Positions 8,004-16,836 of a stretch of DNA of 64,000 bases are shown here, piece by piece. The first letter of the stretch is position 1; each line of letters starts with the position of its first letter. The DNA is from Fen-1254 sp963769605 (GTDB lineage Bacteria > Bacteroidota > Ignavibacteria > UBA10030). The stretch spans positions 1,178,001-1,242,000 of the forward strand of contig CAVYML010000009.1 of assembly GCA_963769605.1 (NCBI GenBank), read 5' to 3'. Both the position numbers and the translations under genes were made by a program. Below the pieces are notes generated by a model. The model ran no database searches and had not been told where the DNA came from. It worked only from the letters and a program-made list of their open reading frames with translations.

Positions 8004-9701
8004 ATGTTAGGCAAACAAAACCCACAAAGCAATTTATTCCTGCCGGAGAATCGTCTTCGCCAGAAGATAGGCAAAGAAAGCTTTTACGTATTTTTAAGCG
8101 ATCACCGGCATGAAATCTTTAACGATGAAGACTTTTCGTTCTTATATTGCCCGGATAATGGCCGTGAAAGCGTTCCCCCAAGTTTATTGGCAAGTGCCTT
8201 GCTTCTCCAATCGTATGACCGAGTATCGGATCAAGAAGCAGCCGACCGCGCAAAATTCGATCAACGCTGGCAGGTAGCGCTTGGTGTTGGTGATGAAGAA
8301 CAGCCGTTTGCGAAGAGTACGTTGTGCCTGTTTCGTAATCAATTGATCATCCATAATAAAGGGAAAATGATATTCACCAAGGCCTTGAACTTACTTGCTC
8401 AAAAAGGTTATACAAGAAAGAATAAAAAAACCTTCGCAATTGACACGACACCGATATTTGGGCGCGGCGCGGTTGAAGACACCTTTAACATGTTGGCGGA
8501 AGGACTTCGACAAACGCTGAAAGTTCTTGCGCAGATTGCAGAACAACCGATTGAAGACTATTCTCAAGCCAATGATTTTTCCCGCTACAGTGCGTCGAGC
8601 TTTAAAGGTACCTGGACGATTGATTGGGATAACGACAACCAACGACAGATCGTTTTGAATTGTATCGTTGCTGATTGTCGAAGAGTGCTGGCTATGGCTT
8701 CAGAGACACTTTCATCATTGGACAAAGAGAGCGACGAGGCTCATGATCTTCTTCGGGCGACAGAATTATTGAGTAAGCTCTTAGCACAGGATATTCGCGA
8801 AAAAATGCCGGAGAAGGCAGAGATTATCGATGGTGTCGCCAAAGATAGAATTATCTCTGTTCATGACCCCGAGATGCGCCATGGGCGCAAGAGTGCCAGC
8901 CAACGTTTCGATGGATACAAGGCGGCGATAGCCGTTGACACAGATACTCAAGTGATTGCCGAAGTTGATGTTGTTCCGGGCAATGCACATGATAGTGTGG
9001 ATGCTCCGGCGGTGATTAAAGAAGCGGCGAAGAATCTTGATGCCGAAATCGAAAATGTTCTTGGAGACGGCGCTTATGGAACAGTAGAAGCACGCTTGGA
9101 TGCTGATGCACACAAGTATAATCTTATCGCTCCGGTAGGACGTGCTCCGCAAACAGGACGATTCACGAAAGAGGATTTTAAGATTGACCTTGAAGGCGAA
9201 TCAGTCACATGTCCGGCCGGGGAGACAACTACGTGTTGGAATGTGCAAAAAGTAACGACACAACGCGGAACAACCTTTAAAAACAAAAGTTTCAAGTTCT
9301 CTGTCAGGCAATGTTGCCGTTGTTCATTCAGGAGTCAATGTCTCAAGGAGAAGACTCCGTGCCGAAGTGTGTTGGTGCATGAATATGAAGCGCTCATACG
9401 AGAGAAAAAGCTATTTCAAAGAACGGAAGAATATCATCAGATGTATCGCAAGCGAGTAGTCGTTGAACATCGCTTTGCACGATTGGTACGCCTTGGCATA
9501 CGCAACGCACGTTATTTTGGGATGAAGAAAGTTCTCTTTCAGCTTGCGATGGCGGCTGCTGTGGCCAATTTGACGCTGTTTGCGTCAGTGGCGTCATTCT
9601 CTCTATTCTTTATTGCAGCGTTGCTCATTTTTGCTCTTTGGCTCGCTCTAAATCTTCAGAGGATGATTTATAGGCAACTGAATTTTCAGACGGTGATCTG
9701 A
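8004..9701 (+). CDS. IS1182-family DDE transposase
   Basis: A 565-residue transposase. The N-terminal DUF772-like domain (PPSLLASALLLQSYDRVSD) is followed by a DDE core: D147 in FAIDTTP, the second Asp in VLGDGAYG near residue 355, and the Glu in VVEHRFARL near 488. A Cys-rich insert (CCRCSFRSQC) precedes the last block, as in IS1182 members. It is intact and probably active. A hydrophobic C-terminus follows the core. Confidence 0.92.
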   Translation: MLGKQNPQSNLFLPENRLRQKIGKESFYVFLSDHRHEIFNDEDFSFLYCPDNGRESVPPSLLASALLLQSYDRVSDQEAADRAKFDQRWQVALGVGDEEQPFAKSTLCLFRNQLIIHNKGKMIFTKALNLLAQKGYTRKNKKTFAIDTTPIFGRGAVEDTFNMLAEGLRQTLKVLAQIAEQPIEDYSQANDFSRYSASSFKGTWTIDWDNDNQRQIVLNCIVADCRRVLAMASETLSSLDKESDEAHDLLRATELLSKLLAQDIREKMPEKAEIIDGVAKDRIISVHDPEMRHGRKSASQRFDGYKAAIAVDTDTQVIAEVDVVPGNAHDSVDAPAVIKEAAKNLDAEIENVLGDGAYGTVEARLDADAHKYNLIAPVGRAPQTGRFTKEDFKIDLEGESVTCPAGETTTCWNVQKVTTQRGTTFKNKSFKFSVRQCCRCSFRSQCLKEKTPCRSVLVHEYEALIREKKLFQRTEEYHQMYRKRVVVEHRFARLVRLGIRNARYFGMKKVLFQLAMAAAVANLTLFASVASFSLFFIAALLIFALWLALNLQRMIYRQLNFQTVI

Positions 9702-9752
9702 TCACTCCTACTTTTTAAACTCTTGAAAAAAGGGGGGTTCTCGACCGAGTCT

Positions 9753-9948
9753 CTAGTCCTTTCAAAGATTGTCTGTCGTCCTGTGCGGCTGCAACAAGTT
9801 CAAACCGTGCACGTGTACCAAAAGAACCGACCTGCAGATTCTCTAAAACCTCCATTAGTTTCTGTCGATGCGCTTCCTGGACCGGTTTATCTATGTATGA
9901 ACGGCAGGAATAGCGCTGTCTAATGATTTCTTGAATGGGTTTATTCAT
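9753..9948 (-). pseudogene. Nitroreductase-like gene, 5' part, split by IS1182-type element
   Basis: ATG at 9948 begins MNKPIQEIIRQRYSCRSYIDKP, the normal N-terminus of nitroreductases with the RxSxRxY/F FMN-phosphate motif. Homology stops at ...DDRQSLKGL, where the CTAG target site is. After that the frame runs into the IS for a few residues and stops. Together with 7216-7890 it makes one gene. ATG lies 5 bp after the stop of the ProC-like gene. Confidence 0.85.
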
Positions 9949-9953
9949 TGTTA

Positions 9954-10733
9954 TCAGCTTTTCAATTTTTTGTAAAGTGCAGTCAATCTGTTCTGATAAA
10001 ATCCTTTGATAACGGTTTCTTCTTCTGCCAACGGTTTGAGCGGAATTAGATTCATTACTTCGGCGGGTGATAACCCGGATTCGAATATTGTCTGTACAGC
10101 GCCGTCAAGCATTTTCGTCAAACCGTCTTGAATTGCGTTCGCTGATAGACCGAAAGACATGATAAGCGCCTGTAATTCGTAAAGCTGGAACCATAAATAA
10201 GTCGGTCCCATGGCTGTGAAGATGGCGTATGCTTCCAACAGTTCTTCTGCAACCTCGGGTGTATCGCCAAGCGGACGGAAAAGCTCGAGTACGGTTTGTT
10301 TTGCTCCAGCGCTTATCTCAGGAAAGAATGCAGCGGGATTGTATCCTTTATTTACGATGGAAGGAGCATTTGGAATTACGCGTGCGATATTTTTTATATC
10401 TCCTAAATCTTCGGAAAGCTTCGCAATCGATATTTTAGGCGCCAGCGACACTACAATAGTCGATGGTTTAACGACCGGTTTAATTTCTTGAAGAATCCCG
10501 CCAAGAACCGGCGGATGGAGTCCGATGAAAACGATATCGCTCGAAGCGGAAAGTTTAGAATTGTTGACTGCCGTTTCGATATTATGAAATTCACTTTGCA
10601 GATTTCCCAAAACCTGCGCATCGATATCCGTAACGACGATGTGTGCAGGAACCTTTCCGGCTTTTTTCCATCCCTGCAATATGATCTTTGCGACACGGCC
10701 GCCGCCAATAAAACCGATTGATTTGTTTGTCAT
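9954..10733 (-). CDS. Pyrroline-5-carboxylate reductase-like (ProC-like) oxidoreductase
   Basis: A 259-residue protein with an N-terminal NAD(P) Rossmann motif (GFIGGGRVA, 7-15). It has the ProC-type RVIPNAPSIVNKGYNPAAF segment and a helical C-terminal half resembling the P5CR dimerisation domain. Real ProC uses NADPH to make proline. The family signature in the C-terminal half is weak here, and the gene sits inside an arsenic operon, 51 bp after arsN2. The true substrate may therefore differ, and I do not assign proC. Confidence 0.75.
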   Translation of the reverse strand: MTNKSIGFIGGGRVAKIILQGWKKAGKVPAHIVVTDIDAQVLGNLQSEFHNIETAVNNSKLSASSDIVFIGLHPPVLGGILQEIKPVVKPSTIVVSLAPKISIAKLSEDLGDIKNIARVIPNAPSIVNKGYNPAAFFPEISAGAKQTVLELFRPLGDTPEVAEELLEAYAIFTAMGPTYLWFQLYELQALIMSFGLSANAIQDGLTKMLDGAVQTIFESGLSPAEVMNLIPLKPLAEEETVIKGFYQNRLTALYKKLKS

Positions 10734-10784
10734 AGAATTGCCCCAACAATAGTTTTTGATTTCGATAATTTGTGTTTTATTGAT

Positions 10785-11222
10785 TTATAAATCGAGTTTC
10801 ATGCATAAGGCCGAACTGCAGCAGCCCCCGCAAAATTGCGACGATTTTTTCATCGCTTCGTTTCTTAGGGAAGAACGATCTATGATAACGAAGCCCTTTC
10901 CGGCAAAGAATTTCGATGCAGTTTCTGTGAGCAGAACTATTCTCCTCATGTTTTTCTGCTTTGCTAATAACAGCATCCAATCCACCAATTGTGAGCCGAT
11001 TTGTTTATTTTGTAAAGAGGCCGGCACCGCAACAGACCGGAGCAGGGCATCTTCGCCGTAATATTCAAATCCCGCAACACCGGCAAGAACATTATTATCG
11101 GATGCGATATAAAAATCGGTTGCCGCCATGCCGACAGTCTCTGTCGGAAGTTTGTGGCTTTCCAGAAGCGAACGAAGAGCTTCAGTATCTTTTTCCGTTG
11201 CTTGACAATATGATATGTTCAT
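10785..11222 (-). CDS. arsN2: ArsN2-type GNAT N-acetyltransferase
   Basis: A 145-residue single GNAT domain: LRSVAVPASLQNKQIGSQLVDWML is the acetyl-CoA-binding R/Q-x-x-G-x-G/A-type region. The C-terminal segment KKSSQFCGGCCSSALCMKLDL follows the pattern of the ArsN2 family found in arsenic islands (..ATxEFxSLCPxSAxCMxLDL). The start overlaps the arsM stop by ATGA. Close relatives are linked to resistance to arsenicals; the acceptor is not certain. The Cys-rich C-terminus could bind As(III). Confidence 0.82.
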   Translation of the reverse strand: MNISYCQATEKDTEALRSLLESHKLPTETVGMAATDFYIASDNNVLAGVAGFEYYGEDALLRSVAVPASLQNKQIGSQLVDWMLLLAKQKNMRRIVLLTETASKFFAGKGFVIIDRSSLRNEAMKKSSQFCGGCCSSALCMKLDL

Positions 11223-12028
11223 GGCTTCTCCGCATATACGGTTATGCTAAATATCCCGATATGACTATTCTTGTATTCTCGCAATTGATCTGCTGTAAGA
11301 AAATTAGCAAGAATTTCGTCGGGAATGTCAATTTTTCGGTCTTTTTGAGTTGTGATATTGACGAAGCCGGATTCCTTGATAATCCGCAGGTATTCATCCT
11401 TTTGGACTGCACCTGAAATACATCCGGCATATAATGCCGCTTCTTTTTTGAGTTCATCTGGAAGTTCACCGTCAAGAACGATGTCGGAAATGCTGAAATG
11501 TCCTCCTTTCTTGATGATCCTGAATGTTTCGGCAAATGCTTTTTGTTTGTCAGGCACTAGATTCATCACGCAGTTGCTGACAACAACATCTGCTGTAGTA
11601 TCTTCGATGGGCATATTGTCGATATCACCCCAGCGAAAATCAACATTCTTAAATCCGAGCTTTTCTGCATTCGTGTGTGCCTTCGCAATCATCGCTTCCG
11701 TCATGTCAATACCAATAACTCTTCCGGTATCACCGACAACAGAACGTGCTATAAAACAATCGTTGCCTGCACCGGAGCCGAGATCGACGACTGTATCGCC
11801 TGATTTCATCCGGGCAAATTCGGTCGGCAAGCCGCATCCAAGAGCAAGATCGGCATCGGGAACATAGCCGGGAAGCTTTGAATAATCTTCCGCCATAATA
11901 GAAAACTCTATATTCGAACAGCCGCATCCGCTCCCGCAGCATGAGGACTGGTTCTGTTGTTTAGATTGTTGTGCTATGGCTCCATATTTTTCTTTCACCA
12001 TCTCTTTTATTTCTTTTTCGCTATTCAT
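11219..12028 (-). CDS. arsM: Arsenite S-adenosylmethionine methyltransferase ArsM
   Basis: A 269-residue protein with the Cys-rich start SCCGSGCGC (C30, C31, C35, C37). SAM motif I is VVDLGSGAGND (80-90), with GIDMTEAMIAKA next. As(III)-ligand cysteines fall in LGCG (C65), SNCVMNL (C153) and YAGCISGA (C203). ArsM converts As(III) to methylated and volatile arsenicals in the cytosol. It is the first structural gene of the operon, with an ArsR-type operator at 12044-12063 just before its start. Length and motifs are normal. Confidence 0.96.
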   Translation of the reverse strand: MNSEKEIKEMVKEKYGAIAQQSKQQNQSSCCGSGCGCSNIEFSIMAEDYSKLPGYVPDADLALGCGLPTEFARMKSGDTVVDLGSGAGNDCFIARSVVGDTGRVIGIDMTEAMIAKAHTNAEKLGFKNVDFRWGDIDNMPIEDTTADVVVSNCVMNLVPDKQKAFAETFRIIKKGGHFSISDIVLDGELPDELKKEAALYAGCISGAVQKDEYLRIIKESGFVNITTQKDRKIDIPDEILANFLTADQLREYKNSHIGIFSITVYAEKP

Positions 12029-12043
12029 TATTGTTCTCCATAA

Positions 12044-12063
12044 TTATCGCAATAATACGATAG
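12044..12063 (-). promoter_or_regulatory. Second copy of the ArsR operator, before arsM
   Basis: TTATCGCAATAATACGATAG matches the palindrome at 12409-12428 at 17 of 20 positions. It lies in the 52-bp gap between arsR and arsM, so the same repressor probably binds at both places. Confidence 0.6.
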
Positions 12064-12080
12064 ATGAATACAAAAATTTT

Positions 12081-12401
12081 TCAACAGCAAGATTTTACAT
12101 CAGTCATAAATTGTGCAAGAAGTTGTTTTGCTTCCTGCCATGCTTTCTGATTGATGCAGTAACATACTTTTGGACCTTCAATTTCGCCTTTGATAAGGCC
12201 GGCTTGCTTTAATTCAGCAAGATGCTGGGAAACAGTCGCTTGTGATAACGGGAGTTCGTCTACAATATCTCCGCATATACAAACATCTTTTGCTGCCAGA
12301 AATTGCAGTATTGCAATGCGTGCTGGATGACCCAATGCTTTTGCCAGATCAGCCAGCCGATTTTGACTAGTACTAAATTTTTCTTTCTTCGATGTGCCCA
12401 T
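12081..12401 (-). CDS. arsR: ArsR-family As(III)-responsive repressor
   Basis: With the start at ATG 12401 (MGTSKKEKFS) the protein has 106 residues. The frame is open back to 12500, but that longer start would put the operator and promoter inside the gene, so I reject it. Helix region KDVCICGDIVDELPLSQATVSQHL carries the metal pair C41/C43 next to the DNA-reading helix. Further pairs are C80/C82 (VCYC) and the last two residues (SCC). This is a typical As(III) sensor that releases DNA when the thiolates bind arsenite. It heads the arsM-to-acr3 operon. Confidence 0.9.
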   Translation of the reverse strand: MGTSKKEKFSTSQNRLADLAKALGHPARIAILQFLAAKDVCICGDIVDELPLSQATVSQHLAELKQAGLIKGEIEGPKVCYCINQKAWQEAKQLLAQFMTDVKSCC

Positions 12402-12408
12402 ACTCTTT

Positions 12409-12428
12409 ATATCGTAATAATACGATAT
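12409..12428 (-). promoter_or_regulatory. ArsR operator, perfect palindrome
   Basis: ATATCGTA, ATAA, TACGATAT: 8-bp perfect arms, 8 bp before the arsR start and covering the -10 hexamer of the promoter at 12417-12445. A near copy lies before arsM. Confidence 0.75.
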
Positions 12429-12445
12429 AGGTTTCACAAAAGCAA
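12417..12445 (-). promoter_or_regulatory. Promoter of the As/Hg operon
   Basis: On the minus strand TTGCTT (12440-12445), 17 bases, TATTAT (12417-12422). The -10 lies inside the operator, which fits repression by ArsR. Confidence 0.55.
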
Positions 12446-13171
12446 GACGTTTTTGAAAAATAATTTCATCCTCATGAAAATCGTTATAAAATAGATACAT
12501 ACTTCTTTTCTGTAATCACTCCCGTTTTCTTGCAATTTCATCTATGCACTAACTGATGTTACGTAAAACACCAAAGGGAAAAGTCAACTCTTAATGGTAA
12601 ATCAAATTTAAGCGGCTTAAGCAGAAAAGTTTGTCTTTACCGCTTCGCACGACCCTCTATGGTGTAGCAAGCTGTTGAAGCCGGATAAAGACAGCTTTAT
12701 TGCTTTTAATCTTCCATTACATTAGCTTTATACTATTCCACCAATCAATTGTAGCAGCTGCACCGAATTACGGGGACTGTTGTAGTAGTAAGATCTTAAA
12801 TTCTCTAAATTAAGTAACTTCCGTTCTTAAAAATTCGCGTCAAGAAATGATGACAATAATACCGGGGGGAATAATGGTAACAGCGATGCCATGCATTCGG
12901 TATCGCAAGAAATACGAAGAAACGATTAAAAATCACCAGGGACTCACGGATCAGCAAGCACAAATATATGATGCATTGCACTTTGATCTGTTGCCTTAGG
13001 ATGTTCATAAATCAGGTCAAAAGATGTGAGGTCATAAGCGGTTTGCGGAGAGTACAGTGCGGAATGTAATGATTAGTGCTCACGCGTCGATATTGCGATA
13101 TGAATTTTTTGGCGGCGCAGCTTATTTGTCATTAGGCCTCAATTGTGTTTTTACTAAACTCAAGTAATGCA
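12446..13171. other. Intergenic region with inverted repeats and a 50-codon orphan ORF
   Basis: No convincing gene. Visible structure: a 13-bp palindrome TTAAGCGGCTTAA (12608-12620), and an imperfect long stem with arms GTCTTTACCGCTTC (12633-12646) and GAAGCCGGATAAAGAC (12677-12692). On the plus strand a short frame 12847-12999 encodes 50 residues ending TDQQAQIYDALHFDLLP. It has no clear ribosome site and no family that I recognise, and it may be a gene remnant. This region separates the As/Hg island from the T9SS genes. Confidence 0.4.
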
Positions 13172-15320
13172 ATGAAAAAGACAAGCTTAACATCGTTTCT
13201 ACTAATTGCTTTATTGATTGGAATACTTCATAATTCAAATGCACAGTGGGTGAAAACGAATGGGCCCTATGAAGCCTCAGTTTGTTCTTTTGCAGCAACG
13301 GATTCTACTATTTTCGCGGGGACAATCGGGGTTGGTGTTTACCGTTCGACAGACAATGGCGCAACATGGATTCCCAGTAATTCAGGGATGACCAGTACAT
13401 ATTTTAGATGCTTAACAGTCAGCGGTAAATTTGTATATGCGGGATCTGCAACAGGTGAAGGAATTAGCCTTTCTACTAACAATGGAATAAGTTGGGAGAC
13501 TGTTAATAACGGATTACCCCAGAACCCCTGGATCAGTGGAGCCACAGGTTCTGTAGATAAACTTGTTGCTTCAGGTAATAATGTTTTTACATCTATGTCC
13601 CTGGAACCAGAGGCATATTATCTTTCAACAGATAATGGTTCAAACTGGACAAGTGTTAATGTAGGAGCCATTTCAGGAATATCTGCACTTGCCGTTGCCA
13701 GAAACAATTTTTTTATTGGGAGCAGCAATGGCATATATATATCTTCAAATAATGGAACAACATGGACAACCACGGGTTTGACAGATAGTGCTGTTACATC
13801 TTTTGCTCTTGGTGGAACAAATCTCTATGCAAGCACGAATAGCGCTATTTACCTCTCCACGAACAATGGAATTACTTGGACTTCTGCAAATTCCGGTTTA
13901 CCTAACAGCGGAATAATTGGATTGTCTGCAAATGGCAATTACGTTATTGCAAAAACCTCAAATCAAGGATTTTTCCTCAGGTACTAACAACGGAACGAAC
14001 TGGGATGCTTTGAGCAGCATCGGTTTACCAGCCAATAATGCAGTTCCTGGTGCATTTACACCATTAGGAACAAATCTTTTTTATGGATCTATCGATTGGG
14101 GAATATATCGTTCTACGGACAACGGGAAAAGCTGGGCAGTTGCTAACACAGGGCTCGAGGAAACCAGCATTATGGCACTTGCTGCAACCAGAAATACGGC
14201 TTTTGTCACTACACCCAACAACCTTTACGCATCCTCTCAAAGTGGAATTGATTGGATAGCCATTCCAAATATTGGGGGGCCTCTTGCTGCTACAGATTCA
14301 ACTATTTATGGTTTTAATAGCACTGGAATATGTTATTCGACCAACACAGGGAAAACTTGGAATACACCATTGAATACTGGTATTCCGACAGGTTTTGCCT
14401 ACACTACAGTTGCGGTCGCAGGTACCAACTTTTATTTAGGGACCCAATCCATCTGTGGAATTCCCTGCGGCCAAGGCGGCGTTTACCTTTCCACTAACGG
14501 CGGTATTAGCTGGAACAAAAAAGGTCTTTCGAACATCTCCACTCTAGTTGCTTTTGGGACGGATATCTATGCGGTTAGTCTCGGAAATTCTCTTTATGTC
14601 TCGACGGCCGCAGGTTCAACGTGGAATACTATTCCCCTTCCCTCGTTAGGATTACAATATAGTATTAATGCTATCGTGTTTAGAGGTTCTGAAATGTTTA
14701 TCGGGTTTATGGGCTTGTCTGGAGGAAATTTTTGGGGAGGAGTTCTTCGATCATTTAGCGGAGGAATACAATGGGACTATATTGATAATGGGCTTCCTGG
14801 CACTAATCAGTGGGTTACATGCTTGGCGCTCCGGGGAACAAATATTTTTGCCGGGACTACAGCGGGCATCTATGTTTTAAATAATGACGACGCGAGTTGG
14901 ACTGCGGTCAATACCGGATTGCCTTTAACATCCAATCGTATAGATTATCTTGCCGTCACTGACTCGAACCTTTATGCGGATCTTAGGGGAATCGTTTGGA
15001 AACGTCCCATTTCTGAAATGATAACTACCGCTCTGCCGCCTCCGATGAACACGCCGATGACGTTTTCGCTTTCTCAAAACTATCCGAATCCTTTTAACCC
15101 GTATACCATCATCAGTTATCAAATTGCAAGTGCGAGCATGGTTACTTTAAAGGTATATGACGTGCTTGGAAGAGAAGTTGCCACACTCGTCAATGAAGTA
15201 AAATCACAAGGAAATCACACGGTAACGTTTAATGCGATAAATATGGCAAGCGGTGTTTATTTCTATCGATTACAATCTAGCACATTCACGCAGACAAAAA
15301 AAATGCTATTGCTTAAATGA
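13172..15320 (+). pseudogene. T9SS-exported beta-propeller (BNR-like) protein, frameshifted
   Basis: ATG at 13172 starts a signal peptide (MKKTSLTSFLLIALLIGILH...NAQ); the earlier GTG at 13145 is less likely. Many ~45-residue blades follow with the motif Y-x-STDNGxTW-x-x-x-N-x-GL, typical of sialidase/sortilin-like BNR propellers. The C-terminus is a T9SS sorting domain (LSQNYPNPFNPYT ... FTQTKKMLLLK). The first frame stops at 13985-13987, and the protein continues without loss in the next frame. One extra base in the T-run 13970-13974 explains this. It is either a real inactivating frameshift or a homopolymer sequencing error. The product would be surface-attached or secreted; its ligand is unknown. 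Confidence 0.8.
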
Positions 15321-15441
15321 GCGCCTGATACCAATTCATTAAGTGAGGCCATGGCGGCTTGCGGGAAAATACGCGATATTATTGTTTACGTATTATTAGA
15401 ATTCTTAGGTCAACCAAATAATAATTCATAGGAGGGAACTT

Positions 15442-15885
15442 ATGGACACATCGGAATCAACTCCATCGAAAATTCAATGGAAATATTTTCGCACAAGTCT
15501 GATGATGTATGTGCTCTTTTATCTGCTGCCGATATTTCTGCTGTTCCTTGCGACGAGAAATACTGTGCCCTCTAAGTTCATAGGGATTATCTGTATCACT
15601 TGGGTGATCGGAGATATTCCCGTCGTAGCTGCTATTGCAGCATATCGTTCGAAGGGATCAGCGTTTTGGGAACCTGTGCTTGCTGCGATTACTACACTCT
15701 TTCTTCTCATGCTGGTCATCATAATTATAAATTTCGTAATGTTAGGAAGTTTGAGCGGGAATTACCAGATCGTCAGAGATATTATCGGTCCAATTGTGAT
15801 GTTTTTTCTTTTAAGCCTCTTTGGCGTATGGATCGGTGGACAAATCCATAAAGCTTCCCCCAAAGGCAAATTTGGATCGAATTAA
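15442..15885 (+). CDS. Small membrane protein, function unknown
   Basis: 147 residues with four predicted membrane helices (about 18-40, 46-66, 75-103, 112-133) and a short soluble N-terminus. AGGAGG lies 7-8 bases before ATG, so it is clearly translated. I do not recognise the family. It stands alone between the propeller gene and a methyltransferase-like gene, in a row of unrelated single plus-strand genes. Confidence 0.65.
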   Translation: MDTSESTPSKIQWKYFRTSLMMYVLFYLLPIFLLFLATRNTVPSKFIGIICITWVIGDIPVVAAIAAYRSKGSAFWEPVLAAITTLFLLMLVIIIINFVMLGSLSGNYQIVRDIIGPIVMFFLLSLFGVWIGGQIHKASPKGKFGSN

Positions 15886-15976
15886 CACTCCCGGATTGCG
15901 ATCTCCAATTCTAAAAAATGATTTAAAAAACATTGTAGCAGGAGAAGGAAGGATAAAATGAGCGGCTTCGTTCACT

Positions 15977-16013
15977 TGGCCAAGCATGGATAAAATCATT
16001 AACGGTTGGCCCG
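15977..16013 (+). repeat. 37-bp direct repeat, copy 1
   Basis: Begins TGGCCAAGCATGGATAAAAT and ends AACGGTTGGCCCG; it matches the copy at 16837-16873 at 34 of 37 positions. It lies 21 bp before the methyltransferase-like start. In this copy GGCCAA and TTGGCC form an inverted pair around a 23-nt centre. Confidence 0.7.
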
Positions 16014-16034
16014 TTCAGCATAATGGAGGAGAGA

Positions 16035-16811
16035 ATGCAACATATTATGCATCGGATCGGTTGGGTTGTGCGAAATGCTCCCAACCTTCTTCGAGGTTAT
16101 AATATCTATGTTAATACGGAAAAATTGCGCCTGATTGATCGCGCATTTAGCTTATTAAATCCTCCCGCGCGATCCTTTGCTGATCTAGGCGGTGTATGGA
16201 AGGTCAATGCGGCATATACGAAATACACGCTCAGGAGCTTCAGCATTGACCGGGGTGTGATTGTTGACACGGATTACCCGCAAGCCGTAGAGCGTACGCT
16301 AAGCAAATTTCCAAAGCTCAGCGTGCTTCAAGGCGACTTCACTACTCAACAACTGATCGACCAGGTGAAACCGATCGATCTGGTTTATTTCTTTGATGTG
16401 CTTCTTCACCAGGCCAATCCGAATTGGGACAAAGTGCTTACCGCTTATGCTCGCGTAGCAAGGTGTTTTGTGATTTTCAATCAGCAGTATATCAGGAGTA
16501 AAGACACTATTCGCTTAACAGAACTTCCTTTAGAAGACTATATAAAACTTGTTCCTGTTGGAAGAGAGACTCTCTATCGCAAAGTATATGCTCAAAAGGA
16601 AGAGATTCATCCAACTTACGGCAAGCCTTGGGGCGATATACACAATATTTTCCAATGGGGGATTACGGACAACGACCTTCGCTCCCTTATGACGCAATTA
16701 GGATTCTCGCAACTTTATTATTGTAACTATGGAAGGTTTTCAAATCTATCCGCATTTGAGAATCATGCTTTCATTTTTATGCGAGACTCGGAACGATCCT
16801 CATCATTGTAA
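16035..16811 (+). CDS. SAM-methyltransferase-like protein
   Basis: I place the start at ATG 16035 (MQHIMHRIGWVV), because the upstream in-frame ATG at 16023 is part of the GGAGGAG ribosome site itself. The 258-residue product has a Rossmann methyltransferase layout: SFADLGGVWKVN (48-58) as the SAM loop, VIVDTDYP as the acidic strand, and IDLVYFFDVLLHQANPNW as the motif IV region. The substrate is unknown. It is preceded by the 37-bp repeat also found before the next gene. Confidence 0.65.
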   Translation: MQHIMHRIGWVVRNAPNLLRGYNIYVNTEKLRLIDRAFSLLNPPARSFADLGGVWKVNAAYTKYTLRSFSIDRGVIVDTDYPQAVERTLSKFPKLSVLQGDFTTQQLIDQVKPIDLVYFFDVLLHQANPNWDKVLTAYARVARCFVIFNQQYIRSKDTIRLTELPLEDYIKLVPVGRETLYRKVYAQKEEIHPTYGKPWGDIHNIFQWGITDNDLRSLMTQLGFSQLYYCNYGRFSNLSAFENHAFIFMRDSERSSSL

Positions 16812-16836
16812 AAAGGAAAGATCAAGTAATTAATGA

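Larger units (their letters stand above)
7891..9752 (+). mobile_element. IS1182-family-like insertion sequence, complete
   Basis: The element is 1862 bp with terminal inverted repeats AGACTTGGTCGAAAA (left) and AGACTCGGTCGAGAA (right, complement), matching at 13 of 15 positions, and a single transposase gene. The CTAG duplication and the clean in-frame scar show a recent, exact insertion. It is oriented opposite to the ars/hgc operon. Confidence 0.88.
7887..9756. repeat. 4-bp target duplication CTAG flanking the IS
   Basis: CTAG occurs at 7887-7890 and 9753-9756, immediately outside the terminal inverted repeats. Keeping a single copy restores the nitroreductase reading frame, which shows it is a true target duplication. 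Confidence 0.8.

Noticed and set aside
12402..12500. Longer start for the arsR at 12081
   Set aside because: It would place the perfect operator and the promoter inside the coding region; ATG 12401 fits the usual ArsR length.
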